Positions 35,225 to 43,735 of a stretch of DNA of 64,000 nt are shown here, in pieces. The stretch lies in assembly GCF_001418015.1 (NCBI RefSeq), contig NZ_LIQG01000027.1, positions 275,752 to 339,751 on the forward strand, read 5' to 3'. Below the pieces are notes generated by a model that searched no databases, was not told where the DNA came from, and saw only the letters and a program-made list of their open reading frames with translations. A program made the translations under genes and the position numbers. Source of the DNA: Lacinutrix mariniflava (GTDB lineage Bacteria; Bacteroidota; Bacteroidia; Flavobacteriales; Flavobacteriaceae). How positions within the stretch are numbered: position 1 is the stretch's first letter; each line of letters begins with the position of its first letter.

Positions 35225-36250
35225 ATGGTGAATTCATTACGTAAATTTTTCGAAACTAAAATATATTTAGCCATTACATTATTAGTATTTGTGCTATTAA
35301 TAGGTGTTTTGGGTTTTAAGTTAATTTCAGGATATTCTTGGGTAGATGCTATTTACATGACGGTTATTACTATTACAACCGTAGGTTTTGGAGAAGTACA
35401 ACCGCTTGATGATAGTTCTAAAATATTCACTGTATTTTTAATTTTGTCTAGTGTTGTAATAGTAGGTTATGCACTTTCAATTATTACAGAATATATTATT
35501 AGTACTAATAATTTTGAAGAGCTAAAAAAGAAAAAGATGCAAAAGAAAATTGATAGTTTCCAGAATCATACCATTATATGTGGTTATGGTCGTAATGGGA
35601 AACAGGCTGCAAAAAAATTAATGTCCTATAAAAAGGAGTTTGTAATAATAGAGAAAAATAAGGACATTATAGAAAAGTTCGAGAGTGAAACAATCCCAAT
35701 GGTTTTAGGTAATGCTAATGAGGATGAAATACTTTTACAAGCAGGTTTAAAAAGAGCTAGTACATTAATTTCGGCTTTACCTAGTGATGCAGATAATCTA
35801 TTTGTAGTCCTTTCTGCAAGGCAAATAAACAAAGATGCCTGTATAATTAGTCGTGCGTCTCGAGAAACGTCTTATCAAAAATTAAAATTAGCAGGTGCCA
35901 ATAATGTTATTTCTCCAGATAGAATTGGTGGTGACCATATGGCATCTTTAGTAGTTGTTCCAGACTTAATCGAGTTTATAGATAACCTTGCTGTAGGTGG
36001 AAATGAAAACGTAAATATAGAAGAAATAGATGTAGATAAACTCTATAATACGTCTAATAAGGTTCAGACTATTAAGGATTTAGATCTTAGAAATAAAACA
36101 GGTTGTACGGTAATAGGTTTTAAAGGAAGCGATGGAGAATACATTGTAAATCCAGAAGCCGAAATAAAATTAGTGCCACATTCTAAAGTGATTGTTTTGG
36201 GAAGACCAGAGCAAATACAGCAGCTTAAATCTATTTATGATTTAGACTAG
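35225..36250 (+). CDS. Potassium channel with TrkA/RCK domains
   Basis: A 341-residue channel: two membrane helices (about 14-34 and 66-90) around a pore loop with filter TTVGFGE (51-57), then a RCK N-domain with the Rossmann loop GYGRNG (120-125) and a TrkA-C domain at the end (ELNVEIDV-type core around 240-341). This is the bacterial 2TM-RCK layout of MthK/YugO-like channels; it would let K+ pass under ligand control. The filter GFG is intact rather than GYG. Confidence 0.88.
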   Translation: MVNSLRKFFETKIYLAITLLVFVLLIGVLGFKLISGYSWVDAIYMTVITITTVGFGEVQPLDDSSKIFTVFLILSSVVIVGYALSIITEYIISTNNFEELKKKKMQKKIDSFQNHTIICGYGRNGKQAAKKLMSYKKEFVIIEKNKDIIEKFESETIPMVLGNANEDEILLQAGLKRASTLISALPSDADNLFVVLSARQINKDACIISRASRETSYQKLKLAGANNVISPDRIGGDHMASLVVVPDLIEFIDNLAVGGNENVNIEEIDVDKLYNTSNKVQTIKDLDLRNKTGCTVIGFKGSDGEYIVNPEAEIKLVPHSKVIVLGRPEQIQQLKSIYDLD

Positions 36251-36342
36251 TGTTAATTTTTTAACGATTAGCATTTTATAAACTCAGCATTTTTTTGCAT
36301 CTTGCTATTCTTAAACTAAAAATTAACTAACTAAAACACATT

Positions 36343-37953
36343 ATGAAGAAGTATCTTCTTTCAATTTTATCTTTAATTTTACCACTATTATCAATCGCTC
36401 AAGACTCTGCAGAGATTGGTATCGACCAAAAAATCGATAAAGCCTTTGGCAGTGCTACGGGGTGGTTTGTAGATCTAATTTTCTATAGAATAGATTTTGG
36501 TGGAGGTGTAAAAATTTTCTGGGTGTTATTTCCTTTAATTCTTGGAGCTTTATACTTTACTTTTTATTTTAAATTTATAAACTTTAGAGGATTCTTTACA
36601 TCAGTAAACATTGTAAGAGGAAAGTACGATCACTTAGATGGTGCCGATGATAAGAGTGTACAGGATCTGCATGTTTCAGGAGATGCAACACCTGGTGGAG
36701 ATTCTATTGAGACTATTAAGGTTGAAAATCATGAAGGAGAGGTTAGTCATTTCCAAGCATTAACAGCAGCTTTATCAGCAACTGTAGGTTTAGGAAACAT
36801 TGCTGGTGTAGCTATTGCGGTTTCAATTGGTGGAGCTGGAGCAACATTTTGGATGATTATTGCAGGATTTCTTGGTATGGCTTCAAAATTTGTAGAATGT
36901 ACTTTAGGTGTAAAATATAGAGATATAGAATCAGATGGTACTGTTTATGGAGGACCAATGTATTACCTAACTAAAGGATTAAAGTCTAAAGGAATGGGAG
37001 GCCTAGGTAAGGTGTTAGCTGTTTTATTTGCAATATTTGTTATTGGTGGTTCTTTTGGAGGTGGTAACATGTTTCAAGTTAATCAAGCCTTTCAATTAGT
37101 AGAAAATATTACCGGAGGAGAGCAATCTTTCTTACATGGTTATGGTTGGGCATTTGGTTTAGTTATGGCTATTTTAGTAGGTATCGTTATTATTGGAGGT
37201 ATTAAGAAAATTGCAAGTGTTACAGATAAAATTGTACCATTTATGGTAGCTATATATGTAGCAGCATCATTATTTGTTATCTTTTCTAAAACAAGTATGA
37301 TTGGGCCTGCTTTTGGAGCAATTTGGGATGGAGCATTTAGTCCAGAAGGAATTGCCGGTGGTGTAGTTGGTGTATTAGTACAAGGATTTAGACGTGCAGC
37401 GTTCTCGAATGAAGCAGGTATTGGATCGGCTTCTATAGCACACGCAGCAGTAAAAACAAAATATGCAGCAAGTGAAGGTTTAGTAGCTTTATTAGAACCT
37501 TTTATAGATACTGTAGTTGTTTGTACAATGACGGCTTTAGTATTAATTATTACAGGTTTTGTAGATCCATCTAATCCTCCAGGAAGTGATGCACAAGCAA
37601 TATTATTAACATCTAGTGCTTTCGAATCTTCAATCTCATGGTTCCCATATGTATTAACTATAGCGGTAGTTTTATTCGCATTTAGTTCTATGATTTCATG
37701 GTCTTACTATGGTTACCAAGGGTGGTCTTACCTATTTGGTCGTACTAAAAAAGCAGAGTACACATATAAGGTTATCTTTTGTGTATTTGTAGTTATTGGA
37801 GCAGCAGCAAGTTTAGGTTCTGTAATTGGATTCTCAGATGCGATGGTATTTGCAATGATGGTTCCAAACATGATAGGTTTAGTACTTCTAGCACCTAAAG
37901 TAAAAGAAGAGCTTTTAAAGTATATGACTGCTATTAAAACGACTAAAGAATAA
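36343..37953 (+). CDS. Sodium:alanine symporter (AGCS family)
   Basis: A 536-residue inner-membrane transporter. About 10-11 helices follow a possible signal-like first segment (LLSILSLILPLLSIAQ). Diagnostic blocks are TAALSATVGLGNIAGVA, GPMYYLTKGL and RAAFSNEAGIGSASIAHAA. It takes up alanine or glycine with Na+. An insert at about 90-130, rich in acidic residues, is longer than in E. coli-type members. The terminator for this gene lies inside the next gene's first codons. Confidence 0.93.
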   Translation: MKKYLLSILSLILPLLSIAQDSAEIGIDQKIDKAFGSATGWFVDLIFYRIDFGGGVKIFWVLFPLILGALYFTFYFKFINFRGFFTSVNIVRGKYDHLDGADDKSVQDLHVSGDATPGGDSIETIKVENHEGEVSHFQALTAALSATVGLGNIAGVAIAVSIGGAGATFWMIIAGFLGMASKFVECTLGVKYRDIESDGTVYGGPMYYLTKGLKSKGMGGLGKVLAVLFAIFVIGGSFGGGNMFQVNQAFQLVENITGGEQSFLHGYGWAFGLVMAILVGIVIIGGIKKIASVTDKIVPFMVAIYVAASLFVIFSKTSMIGPAFGAIWDGAFSPEGIAGGVVGVLVQGFRRAAFSNEAGIGSASIAHAAVKTKYAASEGLVALLEPFIDTVVVCTMTALVLIITGFVDPSNPPGSDAQAILLTSSAFESSISWFPYVLTIAVVLFAFSSMISWSYYGYQGWSYLFGRTKKAEYTYKVIFCVFVVIGAAASLGSVIGFSDAMVFAMMVPNMIGLVLLAPKVKEELLKYMTAIKTTKE

Positions 37954-37967
37954 CATATAATATTAAT

Positions 37968-38846
37968 ATGAAAAATATAAAATCCCATTTCAAGTTCACT
38001 AAAGAACAACGAAATGGGATTTTTTTATTGTTATTACTTATCGTTACCTTTCAGTGTGTTTATGCATATGTTAGTTTTTCTTCGGAAGAAATAATTGTAA
38101 ATTCAAAAGAGTTGCAATTATTTCAAAGCGAAATAGATTCCTTAAAATTAGTAGAGATAGAAAATCGTAAACCGAAAATCTATCCTTTCAATCCAAATTT
38201 TATTACAGATTATAAAGGTTATACTTTAGGTATGACTAATGAGGAAATTGATAGGCTCACAAAATTCCGAGCTAAAGACCAATGGGTAAACTCAGCAAAA
38301 CAGTTTCAACAAGTCACTAAAGTTTCAGACTCTCTCTTCAATAAAATATCCCCTTATTTTAAATTCCCAGATTGGGTAACAAACCCGAAGCCTAAAAAGC
38401 AATATTCAAAATCTTTTAACACTAGTAAGCCTAAAACTGAAGCAGAGAAAATAGATTTAAACATAGCAACTGCTACTCAGCTGCAAAAGGTGTATGGAAT
38501 AGGTGAGGCGTATTCAGAACGTATTATTAAATACAGAACAAAGCAAAATGGCTTTGTTTCTATAATAGAGCTAAATCAAGTTTACGGTTTAAAACCTGAA
38601 ACGATAGTCGAACTTAAAAAGTCTTTTAGTTTAAAAACGCAAAAAGCAATCATTGCAATTAATCTAAACACCGCTTCAAAATCAGAATTAGTAACGGTTA
38701 GATTTATAGATTATGAAATCGCTCATAATATTATTGAGTATAGAACGCTTCACGAAGGCTTTAATTCTTTTGAGGATTTAATAAAAGTTAAAGACTTTCC
38801 CATTAAAAAAATAGAGATAATTAAGTTATATTTACGCTTAAATTAG
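37968..38846 (+). CDS. Helix-hairpin-helix (ComEA-like) DNA-binding domain protein
   Basis: A 292-residue protein with an N-terminal membrane helix (about 18-36) preceded by SHFKFTKEQRNGIF. It carries two or three ComEA-type HhH motifs, for example KIDLNIATATQLQKVYGIGEA and INLNTASKSELVTV. ComEA proteins bind DNA outside the inner membrane during uptake, but Bacteroidota members are not proven in competence. An 11-13 bp inverted repeat with a T-run occupies codons 5-20. Confidence 0.85.
   Translation: MKNIKSHFKFTKEQRNGIFLLLLLIVTFQCVYAYVSFSSEEIIVNSKELQLFQSEIDSLKLVEIENRKPKIYPFNPNFITDYKGYTLGMTNEEIDRLTKFRAKDQWVNSAKQFQQVTKVSDSLFNKISPYFKFPDWVTNPKPKKQYSKSFNTSKPKTEAEKIDLNIATATQLQKVYGIGEAYSERIIKYRTKQNGFVSIIELNQVYGLKPETIVELKKSFSLKTQKAIIAINLNTASKSELVTVRFIDYEIAHNIIEYRTLHEGFNSFEDLIKVKDFPIKKIEIIKLYLRLN
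37979..38026 (+). terminator. Intrinsic terminator/attenuator embedded in the HhH gene
   Basis: AAAATCCCATTTC (37979-37991) pairs perfectly with GAAATGGGATTTT (38011-38023), loop 19 nt, then T to 38026. It begins 26 bp after the symporter stop and lies wholly inside codons 4-20 of the next gene. Confidence 0.7.
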
Positions 38847-38857
38847 AATATAATAAA

Positions 38858-40030
38858 ATGGATAGTAGATATTTCACTGAAGAGCATAATTTATTTAGAC
38901 AAAGTTTAGCAGATTTCTTGCAAAAAGAAGTTGTTCCGCATATAGATAAGTGGGAGAAGACTGGTCATATTGAGCGTTTTATATGGGAGAAATTTGGAGA
39001 AATGGGATTCTTTGCAATCGCATATCCTGAAGCTTATGGTGGAATGGATTTAGACCTCTTTTATACCGTTATATTTTTAGAAGAACTTCAAAAAGTAAAC
39101 TCTGGTGGTTTTGCTGCTGCAATGTGGGCACATGCTTATTTAGCAATGACGCATGTTAATGCAGAAGGAAGCGAAGAGGTAAAACAAAAATATTTAACCA
39201 AAAGTATTTCAGGAGAGATGATTGGTGCAATGGCAGTAACCGAACCTTTTGGAGGTAGTGATGTTGCTGGAATGCGCACAACTGCTGTTAAAAAAGGAGA
39301 CACTTATGTTTTAAATGGATCTAAAACATTTATTACAAATGGTGTATATAGCGATTATATTGTAGTTGCCGCTAAAACAAGTCCAGAACTTGGTAATAAA
39401 GGTATTAGTATGTTTATTGTAGATAGAGATACAAAAGGAGTTAGCGCTACTAAGTTAGATAAGTTAGGTTGGAGAGCTAGTGATACAGGAGAAATTGCAT
39501 TCGATAACGTAATCATTCCTGCAAGCCATTTAATGGGAGAGGAAGGAAAAGGTTTTCCATACATTATGCAACACTTTGCTTTCGAGCGTTTAATTATGGG
39601 AATCAATGCACATGCTAGAGCAGAATTCGCGTTAGAATATGCAGTTAAATATATGGGAGAACGCCAGGCTTTTGGTAAAACGATAGATAAGTTTCAAGCA
39701 TTACGTCATACAATGGCAGATTGCTACGCAGACATGGAAGTGTGTAAAGAATTTAATTATACAGTAGCAGCAAGATTAGACAAAAACGAGTACGTTGTTA
39801 AAGAAGCAACTATTTCTAAGCTACGTTCTACAAAAATGTCAGACGATGTTATTTACCAATGTCTTCAAATGTTAGGAGGTTATGGTTATATGGAAGAGTA
39901 TCCAATGGCACGTTTATTGCGTGACAGTAGACTAGGACCTATTGGTGGAGGAACTTCAGAAATCTTAAGAGAAATTATCGCTAAAATGGTAATTGACAAA
40001 AAGGAATATAAACCAGCTGTAAAGCATTAA
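38858..40030 (+). CDS. Acyl-CoA dehydrogenase
   Basis: A 390-residue flavoprotein of the acyl-CoA dehydrogenase family: helical N-domain, the central AVTEPFGGSDVAGM and TFITNG blocks that hold FAD, and the C-domain with FQALRHTMADCYADME and the LGGYGYMEEYPMARLLRDSR segment carrying the catalytic-base region. GTSEILR closes the flavin site. It oxidises an acyl-CoA at C2-C3; chain length cannot be read. Stands 11 bp after the HhH gene. Confidence 0.93.
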   Translation: MDSRYFTEEHNLFRQSLADFLQKEVVPHIDKWEKTGHIERFIWEKFGEMGFFAIAYPEAYGGMDLDLFYTVIFLEELQKVNSGGFAAAMWAHAYLAMTHVNAEGSEEVKQKYLTKSISGEMIGAMAVTEPFGGSDVAGMRTTAVKKGDTYVLNGSKTFITNGVYSDYIVVAAKTSPELGNKGISMFIVDRDTKGVSATKLDKLGWRASDTGEIAFDNVIIPASHLMGEEGKGFPYIMQHFAFERLIMGINAHARAEFALEYAVKYMGERQAFGKTIDKFQALRHTMADCYADMEVCKEFNYTVAARLDKNEYVVKEATISKLRSTKMSDDVIYQCLQMLGGYGYMEEYPMARLLRDSRLGPIGGGTSEILREIIAKMVIDKKEYKPAVKH

Positions 40031-40116
40031 ATAAATTATCTTTTAGTTAAAGTTGTTTTCAATTTGCTAAAGAGGTAATTAATATAAAGGTAAATATACC
40101 TAAAGTAAAATATAAG

Positions 40117-40159
40117 ATTCTTGCTATTTATACTGAGTTAAATTCGGTACAGCAAGAAT
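40117..40159 (+). terminator. Possible weak terminator in the gap after the acyl-CoA dehydrogenase
   Basis: ATTCTTGCT (40117-40125) pairs with AGCAAGAAT (40151-40159), with an inner TACTGA/TTCGGTA pairing. Only four T follow, so termination is doubtful. The rest of 40031-40291 is AT-rich without a gene. Confidence 0.4.
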
Positions 40160-40291
40160 TTTATAGTTTATAGTAAGAGATTATAGTTTAGAAAAGAAAT
40201 ATTACTTTTACCAAATTCATTTCAATAATGTAGAAATATCTTCGTTATTAGAAAGAGGTCATATTATAAATATCAACTTTTTTAAAAAAAT

Positions 40292-41710
40292 ATGAAATAC
40301 CCAAATCAAATTCTATGCATACTATTCTTTTTGTGTAGTACAATTGCATTCGCACAAAAAGAAATAAGCAATCAAGTAGTCGACTTCTTTAAAGATGAGC
40401 CTATAGAGAGCGCAAGTGTTTATCTCAAGAGCACGGCTATTGGAACCATTACAAATGCAGATGGAAAATTTGTACTTCGTATTCCAGAAGAGAATGCTGT
40501 AGATACTTTAATGGTGTCATCTATTGGGTATTCAACAGAAAAAATTCCGTTAGATCAGTATGATCCGTCAGAACCTATATATTTAGTAGAAGCAGTAGCA
40601 TCTCTTGATGAAGTTGTGTTAGAAGCCGAAATAAGACCAAAAACAGGAAACGATATTGTTCTAAAAGCAATAGAGCAATTGCCTTTAACAATGCCAGACT
40701 CTTCATACATTCAAAAAGGTTTTTTAAGACACAAAGAGCGTAATAAAAAAGAATTTAAGTGGTTAATAGAAAGCGCTATTTCTGTTTACGACTCAGGTTA
40801 CGCAGTACCAGCAAAAAAGCATCTAAAAATAAACGTAGATCAAATGCGTAAAAGTTACGATTTAAGAGATATCGATAGTTTGTTTACTTATGCTTCTTAT
40901 TTAAACCAGAACACCAAGGTAAGAACAAATCCTAAAAACTTAAAAAGGAGTCAGGTTAAAACGGCTTTATTAGAGAAATCTATAAAATGGAATGATAATA
41001 GAGTAAATGGACTCCAAAATATTTTTCAAGGCAAGCTAAATATGTTTAGAAATGTAGATGGTAAAAAAGCACTATTTGGTGAAGATATTTTAAAGAATCA
41101 TCAATTTAAACTAGATACCATTTTAGTCGATAACGAACGCAAATTATATAAAATCGAAATTACAAAGGGCGAAGAATATGTAGGCTTAGACACCAAAGGT
41201 ATTTATAATGAAGGTTACCAAGCAAAAGGTTGGCTGTATATCTATTACGATAATTTTGCCATAAAAAAGGTAGAATACGAACTAGTAGCAGCTTCAAAAG
41301 AGCAAAAAAGTAGGAGTAAGCGCTTGTTCGATACGCAAACTAATCATAAACTGGTTATAACTTACAAAGAGTATAAAGACAAAATGTATCCTAATTATAT
41401 CTATTACGAAACACCAAAGCTCGTAAACGTAGGTTATAAACCTAAAAATAAACAAGACGAGCAGTTTGCCGAACAATTCAACAAAGAAGAACGTTACTAT
41501 TTTACAATACAAGAAATTCTGTTTTCAGACATTGTCTTAGATCATGATAAGATAGATACCGAACTTCAAAACAAATGGGATATGGATATTTTCTCACCAA
41601 AACCTTATAATAAAGAATTTTGGGAAACTTATAACGTGTTGTTAGAAAGTGAAGACGAAGAAAAAATGATTGAAGACCTTAGTAAAAGAGCATCACTATT
41701 TAAAGATTAA
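40292..41710 (+). CDS. Secreted carboxypeptidase-like regulatory domain protein
   Basis: A 472-residue exported protein: signal peptide 1-22 (ending AFAQ), then a CarboxypepD_reg-like beta-sandwich (about 25-115) with DEPIESASVYLKSTAIGTITNADGKFVLRIP. The longer C-terminal part is a beta-rich domain of the kind found after this module in Bacteroidota surface proteins, but it lacks a barrel or plug. The domain usually occurs in TonB-linked outer-membrane proteins. The role here is unknown. Confidence 0.78.
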   Translation: MKYPNQILCILFFLCSTIAFAQKEISNQVVDFFKDEPIESASVYLKSTAIGTITNADGKFVLRIPEENAVDTLMVSSIGYSTEKIPLDQYDPSEPIYLVEAVASLDEVVLEAEIRPKTGNDIVLKAIEQLPLTMPDSSYIQKGFLRHKERNKKEFKWLIESAISVYDSGYAVPAKKHLKINVDQMRKSYDLRDIDSLFTYASYLNQNTKVRTNPKNLKRSQVKTALLEKSIKWNDNRVNGLQNIFQGKLNMFRNVDGKKALFGEDILKNHQFKLDTILVDNERKLYKIEITKGEEYVGLDTKGIYNEGYQAKGWLYIYYDNFAIKKVEYELVAASKEQKSRSKRLFDTQTNHKLVITYKEYKDKMYPNYIYYETPKLVNVGYKPKNKQDEQFAEQFNKEERYYFTIQEILFSDIVLDHDKIDTELQNKWDMDIFSPKPYNKEFWETYNVLLESEDEEKMIEDLSKRASLFKD

Positions 41711-41716
41711 TTTTTT

Positions 41717-41833
41717 GGGCGTTACCTAGATTTGCAAGAAAAATGCAAATCTAGGTCAGGCTTTCACTACTCGCTTCCAGACAAAAAAAAGTCTGGAGAG
41801 CTCAAACAAGCCGTTCAATCCTTAACGCAGGCC
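41717..41833 (+). repeat. Structured intergenic element, copy C
   Basis: Outer stem GCGTTA (41719-41724) with TAACGC (41823-41828). Stem 2, ACCTAGATTTGCA / TGCAAATCTAGGT (41724-41736 with 41744-41756), is 13 bp and perfect. Stem 3, TCCAGAC / GTCTGGA (41776-41782 with 41791-41797), has an A8 loop. Shares a 16-nt block and GAGCTCAAACA plus GCCGTTCAATCC with copy A. It follows the preceding stop by 7 bp. Confidence 0.8.
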
Positions 41834-41906
41834 TACTTGCAGTTTAGTTTTTTGTAGTAAACTTAAGTCATACTTATTTCTTATATTTAGCAAACAAATA
41901 ACAATC

Positions 41907-42797
41907 ATGTCAATAGAAGCATTTACAGATTATCTTCAATTAGAACGAAACTATTCTAAGCTTACTGTAAAAGCATACACAACCGATATTAATACGTTTC
42001 AATCTTTTCTAGTAAAAGAATTCGACGAACCACAATTGCATACAGTAAACTACTCTCAAATTAGAAGTTGGATTGTAGCATTAGTAGAATCTAAAATTTC
42101 AAACCGAAGTATCAATCGCAAAGTATCCGCATTAAATTCCTATTATAAATTCTTATTAAAAATAGGAGACATAGAAATAAACCCATTAGCCAAGCATAAA
42201 GCGTTAAAAACAAGTAAAAAAATACAAGTTCCTTTCTCAGAAGCCGAAATTAATACGGCATTAGACGATTTAAAGTACGAAGACGACTACCAAGGCGTAA
42301 GAGATAAGTTAGTAATAGAACTATTCTACTCCACAGGTATAAGAAGAATAGAGTTAGTTAATTTAAAACTATCAGACATAGACTTTGCAAACAGAACGCT
42401 AAAAGTTTTAGGTAAACGAAACAAAGAACGTTACGTGCCTTTATTGGAATCTGTTATACAAACAATAGAAATCTATTTGTTAAAGCGAAAAGAGTTAAGT
42501 GTAATACAAGATCTTCAATCTCTTTTTTTAACAAAAAAAGGAGTTAAAATTTACGAAACTCTTGTTTACAGGATAATTAATGAGTATTTTAGTCTAGCAT
42601 CTAATAAGGTGAAAAAGAGTCCACATATACTAAGGCACTCATTTGCAACCCACTTATTAAATCAAGGTGCAGATTTAAATGCTGTTAAAGAACTTTTAGG
42701 ACATTCAAGTTTGGCTGCGACACAAATTTATACGCACAATAGTATAGCCGAACTTAAGAAAGTGTATTCTAATGCACATCCAAGAAGTAAAAAATAA
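41907..42797 (+). CDS. xerC: Tyrosine recombinase XerC/XerD-like
   Basis: A 296-residue recombinase. The SAM-like N-domain is followed by a catalytic domain with Arg146 (GIRRIE), Lys170 (GKRNK), His240 and Arg243 (HILRHSFATH), His266 (LGHSS) and the nucleophile Tyr275 (IYTH). All catalytic residues are present, and the length and motif spacing fit chromosomal Xer enzymes that resolve dimers at dif. Xer C versus D is not decidable from sequence; a flanking phage was not seen. The hpf gene follows after 34 bp. Confidence 0.9.
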   Translation: MSIEAFTDYLQLERNYSKLTVKAYTTDINTFQSFLVKEFDEPQLHTVNYSQIRSWIVALVESKISNRSINRKVSALNSYYKFLLKIGDIEINPLAKHKALKTSKKIQVPFSEAEINTALDDLKYEDDYQGVRDKLVIELFYSTGIRRIELVNLKLSDIDFANRTLKVLGKRNKERYVPLLESVIQTIEIYLLKRKELSVIQDLQSLFLTKKGVKIYETLVYRIINEYFSLASNKVKKSPHILRHSFATHLLNQGADLNAVKELLGHSSLAATQIYTHNSIAELKKVYSNAHPRSKK

Positions 42798-42831
42798 CAG
42801 CTATTGTTTAACATAATTAATAGCAATACTT

Positions 42832-43134
42832 ATGAAAGTAAACACGCAAGCAGTAAATTTCAATGCAAATCCAGAATTATTAAACTTCGTTCAAGAGCGA
42901 ATGAATAAGTTAGATACCTTTTTTGACAAAGTGATAAAATCTGACGTGTTTTTGAAGGTAGAAAACACTAGCGGTAAAGAAAATAAAGTTTTTGAGGCAC
43001 GAGTTAGTGTTCCCGGAGATAGTTTTGTTGTAAAAAAGCAATGTAAATCTTTCGAAGAAGGTGCTGATATCGCAATTGCGTCCTTAGAAAGGCAGTTAAA
43101 AAAGAGAAAAGAGAAATTAAGAGCACATTTATAA
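42832..43134 (+). CDS. hpf: Ribosome hibernation-promoting factor, short HPF (RaiA-like)
   Basis: A 100-residue protein of the HPF/YfiA family: MKVNTQAVNFNANPELLNFV opens the beta-alpha-beta fold, and the C-terminal helix with lysines (ERQLKKRKEKLR) binds 16S rRNA in the decoding centre. It is the short form without a C-terminal dimerisation domain. Placement between xerC and the tRNA-tuf block is typical for Flavobacteriaceae. Confidence 0.9.
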   Translation: MKVNTQAVNFNANPELLNFVQERMNKLDTFFDKVIKSDVFLKVENTSGKENKVFEARVSVPGDSFVVKKQCKSFEEGADIAIASLERQLKKRKEKLRAHL

Positions 43135-43176
43135 AAAAATTTGCAAAAAATGTTTTCGAATATCTAAATAAATATA

Positions 43177-43184
43177 TACATTTG
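43177..43184 (+). promoter_or_regulatory. Predicted -7 element for the tRNA-tuf operon
   Basis: TACATTTG followed by C fits TAnnTTTG. It is 50 bp upstream of the first tRNA; a TTTTCG about 18 bp earlier may serve as the -33 region. Confidence 0.6.
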
Positions 43185-43234
43185 CAATCCGTTAGAAATA
43201 GCGGACTTTTTTTTACGGAAAAAAGATATTAAAA

Positions 43235-43308
43235 GCCGATGTAGCTCAGCTGGCTAGAGCAGCTGATTTGTAATCAGCAGGTCGTGGGTTCGAGTCCCTC
43301 CATCGGCT
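43235..43308 (+). tRNA. tRNA-Thr (anticodon TGT)
   Basis: Acceptor GCCGATG pairs with CATCGGC; anticodon loop TTTGTAA in CTGAT/ATCAG; T-loop GTTCGAGTC. 74 nt, discriminator T; CCA is not encoded. Confidence 0.95.
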
Positions 43309-43373
43309 CTAAAATAAAAGAAGTTGAAAAACTTTTTTAAATGTTCTTTAAAAGTATTGATAAGTTTAAGATT

Positions 43374-43455
<82 letters not shown>

Positions 43456-43506
43456 CTTTTTTTACCAAGAAAAAGTAAGTTTTAAACAAAGAATTATTAA
43501 ATAATT

Positions 43507-43579
43507 GCGAGAGTAGCTCAGTTGGTAGAGCGTCAGCCTTCCAAGCTGAATGTCGCCAGTTCGAACCTGGTCTCTCGCT
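43507..43579 (+). tRNA. tRNA-Gly (anticodon TCC)
   Basis: Acceptor GCGAGAG pairs with CTCTCGC; loop CTTCCAA between TCAGC and GCTGA; T-arm GTTCGAACC. 73 nt, discriminator T. Confidence 0.95.
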
Positions 43580-43590
43580 CTAATATTTAA

Positions 43591-43662
43591 GCCGGTGTAG
43601 CTCAGAGGTAGAGCGTTTCCTTGGTAAGGAAGAGGTCACGGGTTCAATTCCCGTCATTGGCT
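43591..43662 (+). tRNA. tRNA-Thr (anticodon GGT)
   Basis: Acceptor GCCGGTG with CATTGGC (two G-T pairs); loop TTGGTAA between TTTCC and GGAAG; T-arm GTTCAATTC. 72 nt, discriminator T. It lies 11 bp after tRNA-Gly and 73 bp before tuf. Confidence 0.93.
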
Positions 43663-43735
43663 CAATTTATTAAAAAACAAAAAACTAGAATACAAATATT
43701 ATTATTATATAACTAAGATTAAAATTATTTAAAAC

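Noticed and set aside
41907..42797. The Xer recombinase as an integrase of a genomic island
   Set aside because: It sits in the conserved housekeeping neighbourhood next to hpf; no attachment repeats or phage genes were found, although tRNA genes lie 440 bp downstream.
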